From the NCBI GenBank assembly GCA_958427145.1, contig CAUAAZ010000032.1:1-23768 (forward strand): 23,768 nt of DNA, written 5' to 3'. Position 1 is the stretch's first letter, and the number at the start of each line of letters is the position of its first letter. Of this stretch, positions 14,825-23,198 are shown in pieces. The notes beneath the pieces are model-generated. The model was given only the letters and a program-made list of their open reading frames with translations, was not told the DNA's origin and ran no database searches. The DNA comes from an uncultured Collinsella sp. Its GTDB lineage: Bacteria; Actinomycetota; Coriobacteriia; Coriobacteriales; Coriobacteriaceae. A program made the translations under genes and the position numbers.

Positions 14825-16171
14825 ATGATCGATCGCTATACCCGCCCGGAGATGGGACACATCTTCTCCCTCGAGAACAAGTACGCCATTTGGCAGGAGA
14901 TCGAGGTTCTGGCCTGCGAGGCCCAGGCGGAGCTCGGCAAGATCGGTATTTCCAAAGACGAGGCCCAGTGGATCCGCGACCATGCCAACTTTGAGAAGGC
15001 GAAGGTCGATGAGATCGAGGAAGTCACGCGCCACGACGTCATTGCCTTCCTGACCAACATGAAGGAATACATCGATGCCGATGTTCCCGAGGGCGACCCC
15101 AAGCCCAGCCGCTGGGTTCACTATGGCATGACCAGCTCGGATCTGGGCGACACGGCCCTGTGCTACCAGCTCACCCAGGCCTGCGACCTGATCATCGAGG
15201 ACGTCAAGAAGCTCGGCGAGATTTGCAAGCGTCGCGCCTTTGAGGAGCGCAACACACTCTGTGCCGGCCGCACTCATGGCATCCACGCCGAGCCGATGAC
15301 CTTCGGCATGAAGTTTGGCTCTTGGGCCTGGGAGCTCAAGCGCGATCTGGATCGTCTTGAGGACGCCCGCAAGAATGTTGCCTTTGGTGCCATCTCGGGC
15401 GCTGTCGGCACCTACAGCTCCATCGAGCCGTTTGTCGAGGAATATGTCTGCGAGCACCTGGGCCTGGTTCACGACCCGCTGTCCACGCAGGTTATTAGCC
15501 GCGATCATCACGCCTACCTCGCCGGCGTTCTCGCCACCACCGCGGCCACCTGTGAGCGCATCGCTACCGAGGTTCGCAATCTGCAGAAGACCGATACACT
15601 CGAGGCCGAGGAACCGTTCCGTAAGGGTCAAAAGGGCAGCTCCGCCATGCCGCACAAGCGCAACCCCATCACCATGGAGAAGGTCTGCGGCCTGTCGCGC
15701 GTCGTGAAGGCCAACGCGCAGGTTGCCTTCGACAACGTCGCCCTGTGGCACGAGCGTGACATTTCGCACTCCTCTGCCGAGCGCGTCGCCCAGGCCGACA
15801 GCTTCATCGCCCTCGACCACATGTTCCAGTGCCTCATTCGCGTTATCGACGGCCTGCAGCTGTACCCTGCCCGCATGATGGCCAACCTCAATAAGACCCG
15901 CGGCCTCATCTTCTCCTCCAAGGTGCTGCTCGCCCTCGTCGACACGGGCATCACCCGCGAGGACGCGTACGCCATTGTGCAGGAGAACGCCATGGCAACC
16001 TGGCACGAGGTACAGGATTGTGTCTCCGGCCCCACCTTTAAGGAACGTCTCGAGGCCGACCCGCGCTGCACCGTCAGCCAGGAGAAGCTCGACGAGATCT
16101 TTGATCCGTGGGACTTCCTCACCCGTATCGACACGGTCTTTGATCGTCTGGAGCAGCTGAGCTTCGAGTAG
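14825..16171 (+). CDS. purB: Adenylosuccinate lyase
   Basis: PurB catalyses two fumarate-releasing steps of purine synthesis: SAICAR to AICAR, and adenylosuccinate to AMP. The 448 residues show the fumarase/aspartase-superfamily signature GSSAMPHKRNP (271-281), which carries the catalytic serine loop. H151 in GRTHGIHAEPMTFG is the likely catalytic acid, H70 is in TRHDV, and the TSSDLGDT substrate loop is at 103-110. I start at the ATG with AAGGAG six bases upstream; longer in-frame reading to 14759 adds residues without a ribosome binding site. It is monocistronic, with a large inverted repeat after the stop. purC, which makes its SAICAR substrate, lies about 4 kb downstream in a different transcription unit. 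Confidence 0.97.
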   Translation: MIDRYTRPEMGHIFSLENKYAIWQEIEVLACEAQAELGKIGISKDEAQWIRDHANFEKAKVDEIEEVTRHDVIAFLTNMKEYIDADVPEGDPKPSRWVHYGMTSSDLGDTALCYQLTQACDLIIEDVKKLGEICKRRAFEERNTLCAGRTHGIHAEPMTFGMKFGSWAWELKRDLDRLEDARKNVAFGAISGAVGTYSSIEPFVEEYVCEHLGLVHDPLSTQVISRDHHAYLAGVLATTAATCERIATEVRNLQKTDTLEAEEPFRKGQKGSSAMPHKRNPITMEKVCGLSRVVKANAQVAFDNVALWHERDISHSSAERVAQADSFIALDHMFQCLIRVIDGLQLYPARMMANLNKTRGLIFSSKVLLALVDTGITREDAYAIVQENAMATWHEVQDCVSGPTFKERLEADPRCTVSQEKLDEIFDPWDFLTRIDTVFDRLEQLSFE

Positions 16172-16197
16172 GTTCGGGCATAACGTTAGCTTTTTAG

Positions 16198-16242
16198 GGC
16201 GCTTTGCTGGTAATGTGTGTTGCCGGCAAAGCGCCTCGTTGC
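16198..16242 (+). terminator. Probable terminator after purB
   Basis: GGCGCTTTGC pairs perfectly with GCAAAGCGCC, and three more pairs extend the stem inward around an 11-base loop. The 3' tail (TCGTTGCATTT) is only moderately T-rich, so termination may be partial. Its 3' flank overlaps the candidate promoter of the next operon. Confidence 0.6.
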
Positions 16243-16265
16243 ATTTAGGGAAAGACGGGGATAAT
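16239..16265 (+). promoter_or_regulatory. Candidate promoter of the TSCPD-lipoprotein operon
   Basis: TTGCAT (16239-16244) and GATAAT (16260-16265) are 15 bases apart, or 16 if ATAATA is used. The start codon follows 34 bases after the -10 box. Confidence 0.5.
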
Positions 16266-16299
16266 AGTCGTCTCGAATAACATTCTGAGAGGGGATCGC

Positions 16300-16563
16300 A
16301 TGATTTCGTTTGATTACAAGCCTCAGGGCGTGTGTGCTCGCAATATTCACCTTGATCTTTCCGATGACGGCAACAAGGTGATGGGCGTTGAGTTTACCGG
16401 CGGCTGCGACGGCAATCTCAAGGCTATCTCCAAGCTGGTCGAGGGCGCTCCTGCCGATCGCGTAATCGAGGTTCTCGCCGGTAATACCTGCGGTATGAAA
16501 AAGACCTCCTGCGCCGACCAGCTTACACGCGCTATCGAGGCCGCTCGCACCGAGATCGCCTAA
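16300..16563 (+). CDS. TSCPD-domain protein (TIGR03905-type)
   Basis: This 87-residue cytoplasmic protein spans a single TSCPD domain. It has GGCDGNLKAI (34-43), CGMKKTSCADQ near the C-terminus with the eponymous TSC[AP][DE]Q motif, and little else. The same domain occurs at the C-terminus of some vitamin B12-dependent ribonucleotide reductases, where its cysteines are thought to bind metal or take part in redox; the stand-alone version has no established function. GAGAGGGG upstream of the ATG supports the start. Its TAA overlaps the next ATG (TAATG), so it is translationally coupled to the Tat lipoprotein gene. Confidence 0.88.
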   Translation: MISFDYKPQGVCARNIHLDLSDDGNKVMGVEFTGGCDGNLKAISKLVEGAPADRVIEVLAGNTCGMKKTSCADQLTRAIEAARTEIA

Positions 16564-17774
16564 TGGGTATCGCCGATCACATCAAGAACGGAATATCGCG
16601 TCGCGGCTTTGTACTCGGTGGGGCTGCCGCGGGCGCTGCCACGGTGCTTGCCGGATGCTCGAAAAAAACGGGCACCAGCGATGATGCCGCCGGCGAGCCG
16701 CAGGTTATCAAGGATGATTCCAAAATCATCTCGATTACGGATGAGTACGAGGCAGTCGACATCGATCTTGAGCCGGCGGCGTCGTGGACGCTGCCTCTGG
16801 GTACGCTGCTGTACTACTGCGACGGCGATTACGCCGCGGCAATGATGGCGCCCGCATCGGCACTGCACGCCAACACGCTCGGTGTGCTCAACCTGGGCGA
16901 TGGCTCGCTTACCACATTAATCGAGGATCCTATCGAGGGCACGGGATATGCATTCTACGATGTCCGTGCCGGCGACGGCGTATTCGCGTGGGTTGAGATG
17001 AACTTTGCCAATTCATCGTGGAAGCTCTACGCTCAAAATCTGTCGGGCGCTTCGCTCTCTGGCGACGTGGTTGAGCTCGATCGAGGTGGCAAGGACTACG
17101 ATCCGCCGCTGTTTACGGCGTTCGGGGCATCAGTCATCTGGTATAAAATGCCTTCGGCAGGCGGCAATAAAACGAGTAGTGATTCGTTTTGCTATCGTCG
17201 CTCGCTTGATGAATCCAAGGCCGAGGTAATTTGGAAATCGACGGGCCGCTTTGCATCGGCCCCGCGCGCGAGCGACGGCATTTTGACCATCTCGCCGCGT
17301 GTCCGCAACGACGAGGGCGTCTACTACGGCATAACGGCAATCGATCTGACCGACGGCAACAACACCAAACGTGCCCAGCTAGTCCTTCCCTCGTCAGTCT
17401 CGCCTTTCGAGGCCGTATATATGGGCGATACCTTCGTGTTTTCTATCGAGGCGGCCTATAGTGGCGTGGGCAGCCTGGGCAATATGGGCACGTATATCGG
17501 TAATGAGGGAGGGCCGTACCTCTTCCTGTCCCGCGAGCCGCTCGCATGTGCGGCTGGCAAGAAGAATAAATACCTTGTTAAGGTACAGGCGTCGCATTTC
17601 CTGATCGACACCTCTGCCAAGACCTATGGCTCGCTGCTGTCGCCCGACCGCGCTTTGGAGTATGGCGATTATCCAGCTACGGCGGGAAAATCGGACTCAT
17701 TCCTTACGTACGCCACGGTGCGCAACAGCCAGGGTATACCAGAGACGGTCACTGCACGTCTATTCTCTCTTTAA
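16563..17774 (+). CDS. Tat-exported lipoprotein, possible beta-propeller, function unknown
   Basis: This 403-residue protein begins with a twin-arginine signal (SRRGF, R13-R14), a hydrophobic Ala/Gly stretch and the lipobox LAGC (29-32). It should therefore be exported folded and lipid-anchored at C32. A short Ser/Thr/Asp linker follows. The body (about 60-403) has repeated strand-rich blocks with GD/DG turns (LNLGDGSL, YDVRAGDGVFAWV, RASDGILTISP, ITAIDLTDGNN), suggesting a TolB- or WD-like propeller; this fold is inferred from pattern only. No catalytic motif is visible. It is coupled to the upstream TSCPD gene by a TAATG junction, and an uninterrupted intergenic hairpin region follows. Substrate and partner are unknown. 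Confidence 0.8.
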   Translation: MGIADHIKNGISRRGFVLGGAAAGAATVLAGCSKKTGTSDDAAGEPQVIKDDSKIISITDEYEAVDIDLEPAASWTLPLGTLLYYCDGDYAAAMMAPASALHANTLGVLNLGDGSLTTLIEDPIEGTGYAFYDVRAGDGVFAWVEMNFANSSWKLYAQNLSGASLSGDVVELDRGGKDYDPPLFTAFGASVIWYKMPSAGGNKTSSDSFCYRRSLDESKAEVIWKSTGRFASAPRASDGILTISPRVRNDEGVYYGITAIDLTDGNNTKRAQLVLPSSVSPFEAVYMGDTFVFSIEAAYSGVGSLGNMGTYIGNEGGPYLFLSREPLACAAGKKNKYLVKVQASHFLIDTSAKTYGSLLSPDRALEYGDYPATAGKSDSFLTYATVRNSQGIPETVTARLFSL

Positions 17775-17833
17775 GCTTAGAGGGGTTAAAAAGGCGCCAA
17801 CAGGGGAATAAACGCGTTGTAATTGTGAGTACC

Positions 17834-17872
17834 GCCCGCCGAGCTGCCGCGTCATAGCGGCATCCGGCGGGC
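17834..17872. other. Strong bipartite inverted repeat upstream of the two-component system
   Basis: GCCCGCCG pairs with CGGCGGGC (17834-17841, 17865-17872). Inside it, TGCCGC pairs with GCGGCA (17845-17850, 17857-17862) around a six-base loop. No T-tract follows, which argues against a simple terminator. It lies 55 bases before the response-regulator start and immediately upstream of a TAAAAT -10-like box (17883-17888), so it could be a terminator variant or an operator. Confidence 0.6.
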
Positions 17873-17927
17873 TCAGGTGCGTTAAAATGGGCTTGTTCTT
17901 AGCTAATTGAGACAGGGGGGCCGCGTT

Positions 17928-18650
17928 ATGGCTTCAGATGCAAAAAAGATTCTGCTGGTCGAGGATGAGAAGGCAATCCGTGACGCCGTCGCTGCCTATC
18001 TCGAGCGCGAAGGCTACTGGGTTGTGGGCGTCGGCGACGGCCAGTCCGCGATCGAGGAGTTCGAGAAGCATCAGTTCGACCTGGTCGTGCTCGACCTTAT
18101 GCTCCCCAAGATTCCCGGCGAGCGCGTTTGCCGCACCATTCGCGATACCTCGGATGTCCCCATCATCATGCTGACGGCTAAGGGCGAGATCGAGGACCGT
18201 ATTATCGGTCTTGAGCTCGGCGCCGACGACTATCTGATTAAGCCGTTCTCGCCGCGCGAGCTCGTCGCCCGCGTTCGCGCTCTGTTCCGCCGTGCCCATC
18301 AGGCCGACGAGCCCGCCGTCGAGGTACTCGACTTCGGCGATCTGGTCATCGATATCTCGGGCCACAAGATCTTGGTCGAGGGCAAGGAAGTCGATCTGAC
18401 GGCTTCCGAGTTCAAGCTGCTCACCACGCTTGCCCGCCATCCCGGCCGTGTGTATAACCGCATGGAGCTGGTCGAGAAAGTGCTCGGGTATGACTTTGAG
18501 GGCTATGAGCGCACCATCGATAGCCACGTGAAGAATCTTCGCGCCAAGCTGGGCGATGATCCCAAGAAGCCCAAGTGGCTCTACACCGTCCATGGTGTCG
18601 GCTATCGCTTCGAGGCTCCGGCCAAGACCGATAAGTCGGACGAGAAATAG
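17928..18650 (+). CDS. OmpR/PhoB-family response regulator
   Basis: This 240-residue protein has a receiver domain (about 5-120) with acidic pocket E12-D13, phosphoacceptor D56 (VVLDLMLP), T83 and K105 (YLIKPFSP). A winged-helix DNA-binding domain follows (about 138-232), with the OmpR recognition region ERTIDSHVKNLRAKL and the terminal hairpin TVHGVGYRF. I choose the ATG at 17928, preceded by a G-rich AGGGGGG ribosome binding site. An upstream in-frame TTG at 17907 is unlikely because that ribosome binding site would lie inside the gene. It precedes its histidine kinase by 11 bases, so the two form one operon. The regulon is unknown; the neighbours include a lipoprotein and purC. Confidence 0.95.
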   Translation: MASDAKKILLVEDEKAIRDAVAAYLEREGYWVVGVGDGQSAIEEFEKHQFDLVVLDLMLPKIPGERVCRTIRDTSDVPIIMLTAKGEIEDRIIGLELGADDYLIKPFSPRELVARVRALFRRAHQADEPAVEVLDFGDLVIDISGHKILVEGKEVDLTASEFKLLTTLARHPGRVYNRMELVEKVLGYDFEGYERTIDSHVKNLRAKLGDDPKKPKWLYTVHGVGYRFEAPAKTDKSDEK

Positions 18651-18661
18651 GGAAATCACAT

Positions 18662-20227
18662 ATGACACCTGCGCGCTTTGAAATCGGACAAAAGCACAAG
18701 CAGGAGAGCGAGGCGGGTTCCAAGGCTAGTTGGAACACGCCTCGTTCCGATTCACGGCCAACGATGAGCTATCCCTCGCGCATGGCACTTGCTTTTGCTC
18801 TGACATCGCTCATGACAGTATTGGTGCTGGTGGGCGTTGTCTCTGTTGTGTGGGGCACGGTCTTTTCGGATTACACACGCTCCAATATCGTCGAAATCGC
18901 AAATTCCGCTGCCGAGAAGTTGGCGACCTCATATGAGGAAAACGGCTCTTGGACCGCGGGAGAACTGCGCACGGTCGCAACGTCGAGTTTGGTTTCCGAC
19001 GATCTGGGCATGCAGGTCGTCAATAAAAAGGGCGTGATCGTTTATGACGATTCCTGGCCCTCGGCAAGCGCCACCGCCGATGTACGCGAAAACCAGGCTA
19101 CGACCGACGACACGAGCGGCAAGAGGGCATCGCATAGCCCGGTCTCGTCTGCTCCAACCGACTCCGATAGCGTTGCTAACGTCGAGATTGTAACGTCTTC
19201 CGGCGAGCATGTCGGACAGGTAAAGCTGTGGGCCATCGGCTCCGACGCTCTGCTCACCAAGGCGGACTCTGCGTTTAGGGAGAAGACCTTTAACGCCATG
19301 GCCCTCGCCGCGGTTGTTGCAATCTGCATTTCGGTCGTTATCGGATCGCTCGTGTCGCGCATGCTCACCAAGCCGATTCATCGCATCACCAGTACCGCAA
19401 AGCAAATCCGTGACGGCGACCTGTCGGCTCGCACGGGACTGCGCGGTGATGACGAGATCGATCAGCTGGGTGAGACCTTCGATGAGATGGCCACTTCGCT
19501 CGAGAAGGATATGAAACACGAGAAGCGCCTGACCTCAGACGTTGCACACGAGCTTCGCACGCCGCTTATGGCCATGCTCGCAACGGTCGAGGCCATGCAG
19601 GATGGCGTGTATCCCACCGACGATGAGCATTTGGAGACCGTTGCTTCCGAGACGCGTCGCCTGGCTCGTCTGGTGCAGCAGATGCTCGACCTATCGCGTA
19701 TGGAAAACAGCACGGCTCCGCTCAATCTAGAACCGGTGGACATGGTTCCGTTCGTGCGATCGATTGTGAATGGCCAGGAGCGCCTGTTTGCCGACCGTGA
19801 CCTGCGTTTGCGCTTTGCAGATGAGACGCAGGGCCACGATGACGTTGTCGAGGCAGATCCCGACATGATCACGCAATGTGTTATCAACCTCATGAGCAAC
19901 GCCATGCGCTACACCCCCGAGGGCGGTTGGGTCGTGGTGTCGGTGCTCAGTGACCGCAGGCACGTCAGCATTGCCGTTTCTGATACCGGCATCGGTATTG
20001 CCAAGGACGATCTGTCGCGCATTTTCGGGCGGTTTTGGCGCGCCGATGCCAGCCGCGCCCGCGAAGCTGGCGGCCTGGGCGTCGGCCTCGCCGTGACCAA
20101 GCAGATTGTCGAGCGTCACCATGGCTACATATCCGTGGAGTCGGAGCTTGGAAAGGGTACGACTTTTACAATTCATCTGCCCCGCGAGCACACGGCAGAC
20201 GCGGCATCTACTACAATGGAGCACTAG
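18662..20227 (+). CDS. Membrane sensor histidine kinase
   Basis: This 521-residue kinase is the partner of the regulator directly upstream. A roughly 40-residue hydrophilic N-terminus precedes membrane helix 1 (about 42-66). An extracytoplasmic sensor region (about 67-210) contains a Ser/Thr/Asp-rich stretch (about 133-172), and helix 2 (about 211-233) leads to a HAMP linker (234-285). The dimerisation domain has the H-box DVAHELRTPL, with H296 as phosphorylation site. The ATPase domain shows the N-box MSNAMRYTP (N413), G1 box DTGIGI (D441), the F-box region IFGRFWR and G2 box GLGVGL. The ribosome binding site (AGGGA) is weak. A later start at M35 (18764) is possible but has no better ribosome binding site. 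The sensor domain matches no family I can name, so the signal is unknown. Confidence 0.94.
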   Translation: MTPARFEIGQKHKQESEAGSKASWNTPRSDSRPTMSYPSRMALAFALTSLMTVLVLVGVVSVVWGTVFSDYTRSNIVEIANSAAEKLATSYEENGSWTAGELRTVATSSLVSDDLGMQVVNKKGVIVYDDSWPSASATADVRENQATTDDTSGKRASHSPVSSAPTDSDSVANVEIVTSSGEHVGQVKLWAIGSDALLTKADSAFREKTFNAMALAAVVAICISVVIGSLVSRMLTKPIHRITSTAKQIRDGDLSARTGLRGDDEIDQLGETFDEMATSLEKDMKHEKRLTSDVAHELRTPLMAMLATVEAMQDGVYPTDDEHLETVASETRRLARLVQQMLDLSRMENSTAPLNLEPVDMVPFVRSIVNGQERLFADRDLRLRFADETQGHDDVVEADPDMITQCVINLMSNAMRYTPEGGWVVVSVLSDRRHVSIAVSDTGIGIAKDDLSRIFGRFWRADASRAREAGGLGVGLAVTKQIVERHHGYISVESELGKGTTFTIHLPREHTADAASTTMEH

Positions 20228-20285
20228 CTTTTCGCTATTCGGTGAAGGAGGGGCCGCGTCCCTGCCGCTCCGAGATTGCGAAAAC

Positions 20286-20312
20286 ATGCGGGAAAGAACC
20301 CGCATTTCTGTC
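20286..20312 (+). terminator. Hairpin in the kinase-purC gap
   Basis: ATGCGGG pairs with CCCGCAT over a six-base loop, followed by TTTCTGTCG. It could terminate the kinase operon weakly or form part of the purC leader. The purC ribosome binding site lies 18 bases beyond the stem. Confidence 0.5.
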
Positions 20313-20336
20313 GTATTTAGGTAAGGAGTGACTCAC

Positions 20337-21224
20337 GTGACAACGATGGAGCGTCGTCCGGATTCCCGTGGCAAGGTTCGTGATATTTACGATGCCGGTG
20401 AAAACCTGCTGATGGTCGCCACCGACCGCATTTCTGCGTTCGACTTCATTCTTCCCGACGAGATTCCGTTTAAGGGAGAGGTGCTCAATCGCATCTCGGC
20501 ATTCTGGTTCGATAAGTTTGCCGACATCGTCCCCAACCATCTCGTTTCCATCGACCCGGCGGATTTCCCCGAGGAGTTTGCTGAGTATCGTGACTACCTC
20601 GCTGGCCGCGCCATGCTGGTTAAGAAGGCCCAGACGATTCCTATCGAGTGCATCGTCCGCGGCTATCTGACCGGTTCGGGCAAGAAGACCTACGACGAGA
20701 ACGGCACCGTCTGCGGCATCCAGCTGCCTGAGGGCCTGACCGAGGCTTCCAAGCTTCCCGAGCCGTTGTTCACGCCGTCCACGAAGGCCGAGATCGGTGA
20801 CCACGACGAGAACATCTCGTTCGAGCGTTGCTGCGAGATCGTGGGCGAGGACATCGCCACGCAGATTCGTGACCTTTCCCTCAAGATCTACAAGGCCGCT
20901 GCCGAGTACGCCGCGACCCGTGGCATCATCATTGCCGACACCAAGTTCGAGTTTGGTGTTATTGATGGCAAGGTCACGCTGATCGACGAGTGCCTCACGC
21001 CCGACTCCAGCCGTTTCTGGCCTGCTGCCAGCTACGAAGAGGGCAAGATCCAGCCTAGCTACGACAAGCAATTCGTCCGCAATTGGCTCAAGGCCAACTG
21101 GGATATGACGGGGGAGACCCCGCACCTGCCCGCCGAGGTCATCGATGGCACGTCCGAGCGCTATCGCGAGGCCTTCCAGATCATCACCGGCTCCCAGTTC
21201 ACAAGCATGAAGGAGAACGCATAA
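20337..21224 (+). CDS. purC: Phosphoribosylaminoimidazole-succinocarboxamide (SAICAR) synthase
   Basis: PurC joins aspartate to CAIR using ATP, giving SAICAR, the substrate of PurB. The 295-residue protein shows GKVRDIYDAGENLLMVATDR near the N-terminus, VRGYLTGSGKK as the family's glycine-rich signature, and LIDECLTPDSSRFWP as the second signature. I start at the GTG at 20337 because AAGGAG (20323-20328) lies eight bases upstream. A GTG at 20328 overlaps that site, and the ATG at 20346 is too far from it. The next gene begins directly after its stop. No other pur gene is adjacent, unlike the long pur operons of many Gram-positives. Confidence 0.96.
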   Translation: MTTMERRPDSRGKVRDIYDAGENLLMVATDRISAFDFILPDEIPFKGEVLNRISAFWFDKFADIVPNHLVSIDPADFPEEFAEYRDYLAGRAMLVKKAQTIPIECIVRGYLTGSGKKTYDENGTVCGIQLPEGLTEASKLPEPLFTPSTKAEIGDHDENISFERCCEIVGEDIATQIRDLSLKIYKAAAEYAATRGIIIADTKFEFGVIDGKVTLIDECLTPDSSRFWPAASYEEGKIQPSYDKQFVRNWLKANWDMTGETPHLPAEVIDGTSERYREAFQIITGSQFTSMKENA

Positions 21225-21800
21225 GTGAGTACCCGTAGCGCCACGAACAAGCGCACGCAATCCCACGAAGTTACCGGGGTTGCGCGCAAGTCTGCCGCAT
21301 CTGCTAAGCCCGCCCGCCAAGCAGCGAGCTCCGTTCGCATCGTGCCGGCTTCGTCTAAGGCACGCCGCAAAGAGCTCGAGAAGGGCGAGAACCTCGAGGG
21401 CCTCTCTAAAGAGGAGAAGCGCGCCCGCAAGGCCAAGCAGCGCGCCAAGGAGGACCGCATCTATACGGTGTCGAATATCCTCCTCAAGCAGGACGAGGAC
21501 TACACCAAGCGCCGTCGCATCTGGTGGATTGTGCTCGCCATTGGCATGGTGCTCGTCGTGGCAATTTGGGCCTCGCTGTACTTCGCTCCCGCTGGCATGG
21601 TGTCCAGCCCTGTCCAGATGGTCGGCATCGTTTTGTCCTATGTCATCATCCTAGGTGACTTTATCTACGACTTCGCTCGTATTCGTCCCTTGCGCAACAT
21701 GTACCGCGCGCAGGCCGAGGGCATGTCCGAGAACAAGCTCAACGCTCTTATTGAGCGCGCGGCTGCCGAGGAGGACCAGAAGGACTCCAAGAAGAAGTAG
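21225..21800 (+). CDS. Two-helix membrane protein with basic N-terminal region
   Basis: The 191-residue product starts with a GTG directly after the purC stop (AAGGAG nine bases upstream, inside purC). Residues 1-100 are rich in Lys, Arg and Ala, with a likely helical charged stretch (ARRKELEKGENLEGLSKEEK and onward). Two hydrophobic helices follow (about 103-122 and 127-147), and the cytoplasmic tail is charged and ends in KKK. Both termini should be cytoplasmic. I do not recognise a family. Zero-gap placement implies co-transcription and coupling with purC, but nothing in the sequence suggests a purine role. A clear terminator follows. Confidence 0.75.
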   Translation: MSTRSATNKRTQSHEVTGVARKSAASAKPARQAASSVRIVPASSKARRKELEKGENLEGLSKEEKRARKAKQRAKEDRIYTVSNILLKQDEDYTKRRRIWWIVLAIGMVLVVAIWASLYFAPAGMVSSPVQMVGIVLSYVIILGDFIYDFARIRPLRNMYRAQAEGMSENKLNALIERAAAEEDQKDSKKK

Positions 21801-21830
21801 CGTTTGCATACATACTTATCGCTAAGATAT

Positions 21831-21861
21831 AAGGCGCGTCGTTTTTGCGGCGCGCCTTTTT
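21831..21861 (+). terminator. Intrinsic terminator of the purC operon
   Basis: AAGGCGCG pairs with CGCGCCTT across a 12-base loop, followed by a run of five T. It ends the purC operon, 28 bases before the aminopeptidase start. Confidence 0.88.
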
Positions 21862-21889
21862 ACTGTTCTATAGATAGATGGAGTGGCAC

Positions 21890-23170
21890 ATGATTCGAGC
21901 TGCCCTGACGGTCGAAGAGGCTCTGGAGGGCATGAAGGCCCTGGAGCCCAAGATTAAAAACTACGCGCGCCTGGTCGTCCGCAAGGGCGTAAACGTCAAG
22001 CCCGGCCAGGAGGTCGTCGTTCAGTCTCCGGTCGAGTGCGCGCCGTTTGCGCGCGTGGTGGTCGCGGAGGCCTATGCTGCCGCCGCCGGCCACGTGACGG
22101 TCATTTGGGCCGATGATGCCGTGACGAGGCTCACGTATGAGCATGTCGAGAAAAGCTATTTTGAGCAGACACCCGAGTGGAAGCGCATGCAGCTGGATTC
22201 CTTGGCCCAGGATGGTGCCTGCTTTGTCTTTATCGAAGGTGCGGATCCTGCGGCCCTCAAGGGCATCGATCCAGCCAAGCCGGCCGCGGCATCAAAGGCG
22301 AGGAATACGCAGTGCAAAGTTTTCCGCCGTGGACTGGATTACAACATCAATCCGTGGTGCATCGCCGGCGCTCCGGTCGTGGCTTGGGCGCACGAGGTGT
22401 TCCCAGGAGACGCCGATGAGGTTGCAATCTATAAACTGTGGAATGCGATTCTGCACACCGCGCGCGCCGATGGCCAGGACCCGGAGAGCGACTGGGAACT
22501 CCATGACGCCGCATTCGAAAAGAACCTGCGTTTCCTGAACGACAATCGTTTCGACTACTTGCATTACACCGCGGCAAATGGAACCGATCTGACGATTGGC
22601 ATGACGAAGGGTCACGAGTGGGCCGGCGGCAAGGGCAAGACGCCCGATGGACACCCCTTCTTCCCCAACATTCCCACCGAGGAAGTCTTCACCTCGCCCG
22701 ATCGCATGCGCGCCGACGGTATCGTGTACTCGGCCATGCCGCTCATCCACCACGGCAATAAAGTCGAAGATTTTTGGATTAAGTTCGAGGGCGGCCGCGT
22801 GGTGGACTACGACGCCCGCGTGGGCAAGGCAACGCTTGCGAGCATTATTGACACCGATGAAGGTGCCGCTCATCTGGGCGAGGTCGCGCTCATTTCCAAG
22901 AACACTCCGATCCGCGAAAGCGGCGTTCTGTTCTATGACACGCTCTATGACGAGAACGCTAGCTGCCATCTCGCGCTAGGTGTCGGTTTCCCCGAATGCA
23001 TCGAGGGTGGGTATGACATGTCCAAGGAGGAGCTCCTGGAGCATGGCGTTAACGTCTCGAGCACGCACGTCGATTTTATGATCGGCACGGACGACATCGA
23101 TATTACGGGCATTACGCCTGATGGACGTGAAGTTGTGATTTTCCAGAACGGCCAATGGAGTTGGGAATAG
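21890..23170 (+). CDS. M29-family metallo-aminopeptidase (AmpS/PepS type)
   Basis: This 426-residue cytoplasmic exopeptidase removes N-terminal residues with two metal ions. The family metal-ligand segments are visible in the C-terminal half: NIPTEEVFTSPDR (Glu), GEVALI (Glu), FYDTLYDENASCHLALG (Tyr and His) and HVDFMIG (His and Asp). The N-terminal half has the expected LVVRKGVNVKPGQEVVV opening. I choose the ATG at 21890 because GGAG lies six bases upstream; the in-frame ATG at 21878 has no ribosome binding site. It stands alone after a terminator and ends 28 bases before tRNA-Lys, whose -35 box lies in its last codons. Confidence 0.94.
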   Translation: MIRAALTVEEALEGMKALEPKIKNYARLVVRKGVNVKPGQEVVVQSPVECAPFARVVVAEAYAAAAGHVTVIWADDAVTRLTYEHVEKSYFEQTPEWKRMQLDSLAQDGACFVFIEGADPAALKGIDPAKPAAASKARNTQCKVFRRGLDYNINPWCIAGAPVVAWAHEVFPGDADEVAIYKLWNAILHTARADGQDPESDWELHDAAFEKNLRFLNDNRFDYLHYTAANGTDLTIGMTKGHEWAGGKGKTPDGHPFFPNIPTEEVFTSPDRMRADGIVYSAMPLIHHGNKVEDFWIKFEGGRVVDYDARVGKATLASIIDTDEGAAHLGEVALISKNTPIRESGVLFYDTLYDENASCHLALGVGFPECIEGGYDMSKEELLEHGVNVSSTHVDFMIGTDDIDITGITPDGREVVIFQNGQWSWE

Positions 23171-23189
23171 TCCCAGACCGTGGTACAAT
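23161..23189 (+). promoter_or_regulatory. Candidate promoter for tRNA-Lys
   Basis: TTGGGA (23161-23166, within the end of the aminopeptidase gene) and TACAAT (23184-23189) are separated by exactly 17 bases, with the tRNA starting nine bases later. Confidence 0.6.
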
Positions 23190-23198
23190 GCCACCCGC

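Noticed and set aside
14615..16006. A 463-codon minus-strand frame across purB and the tRNA-Gly element
   Set aside because: It is antisense to a clear purB with all its signatures, and the product shows only shadow composition.
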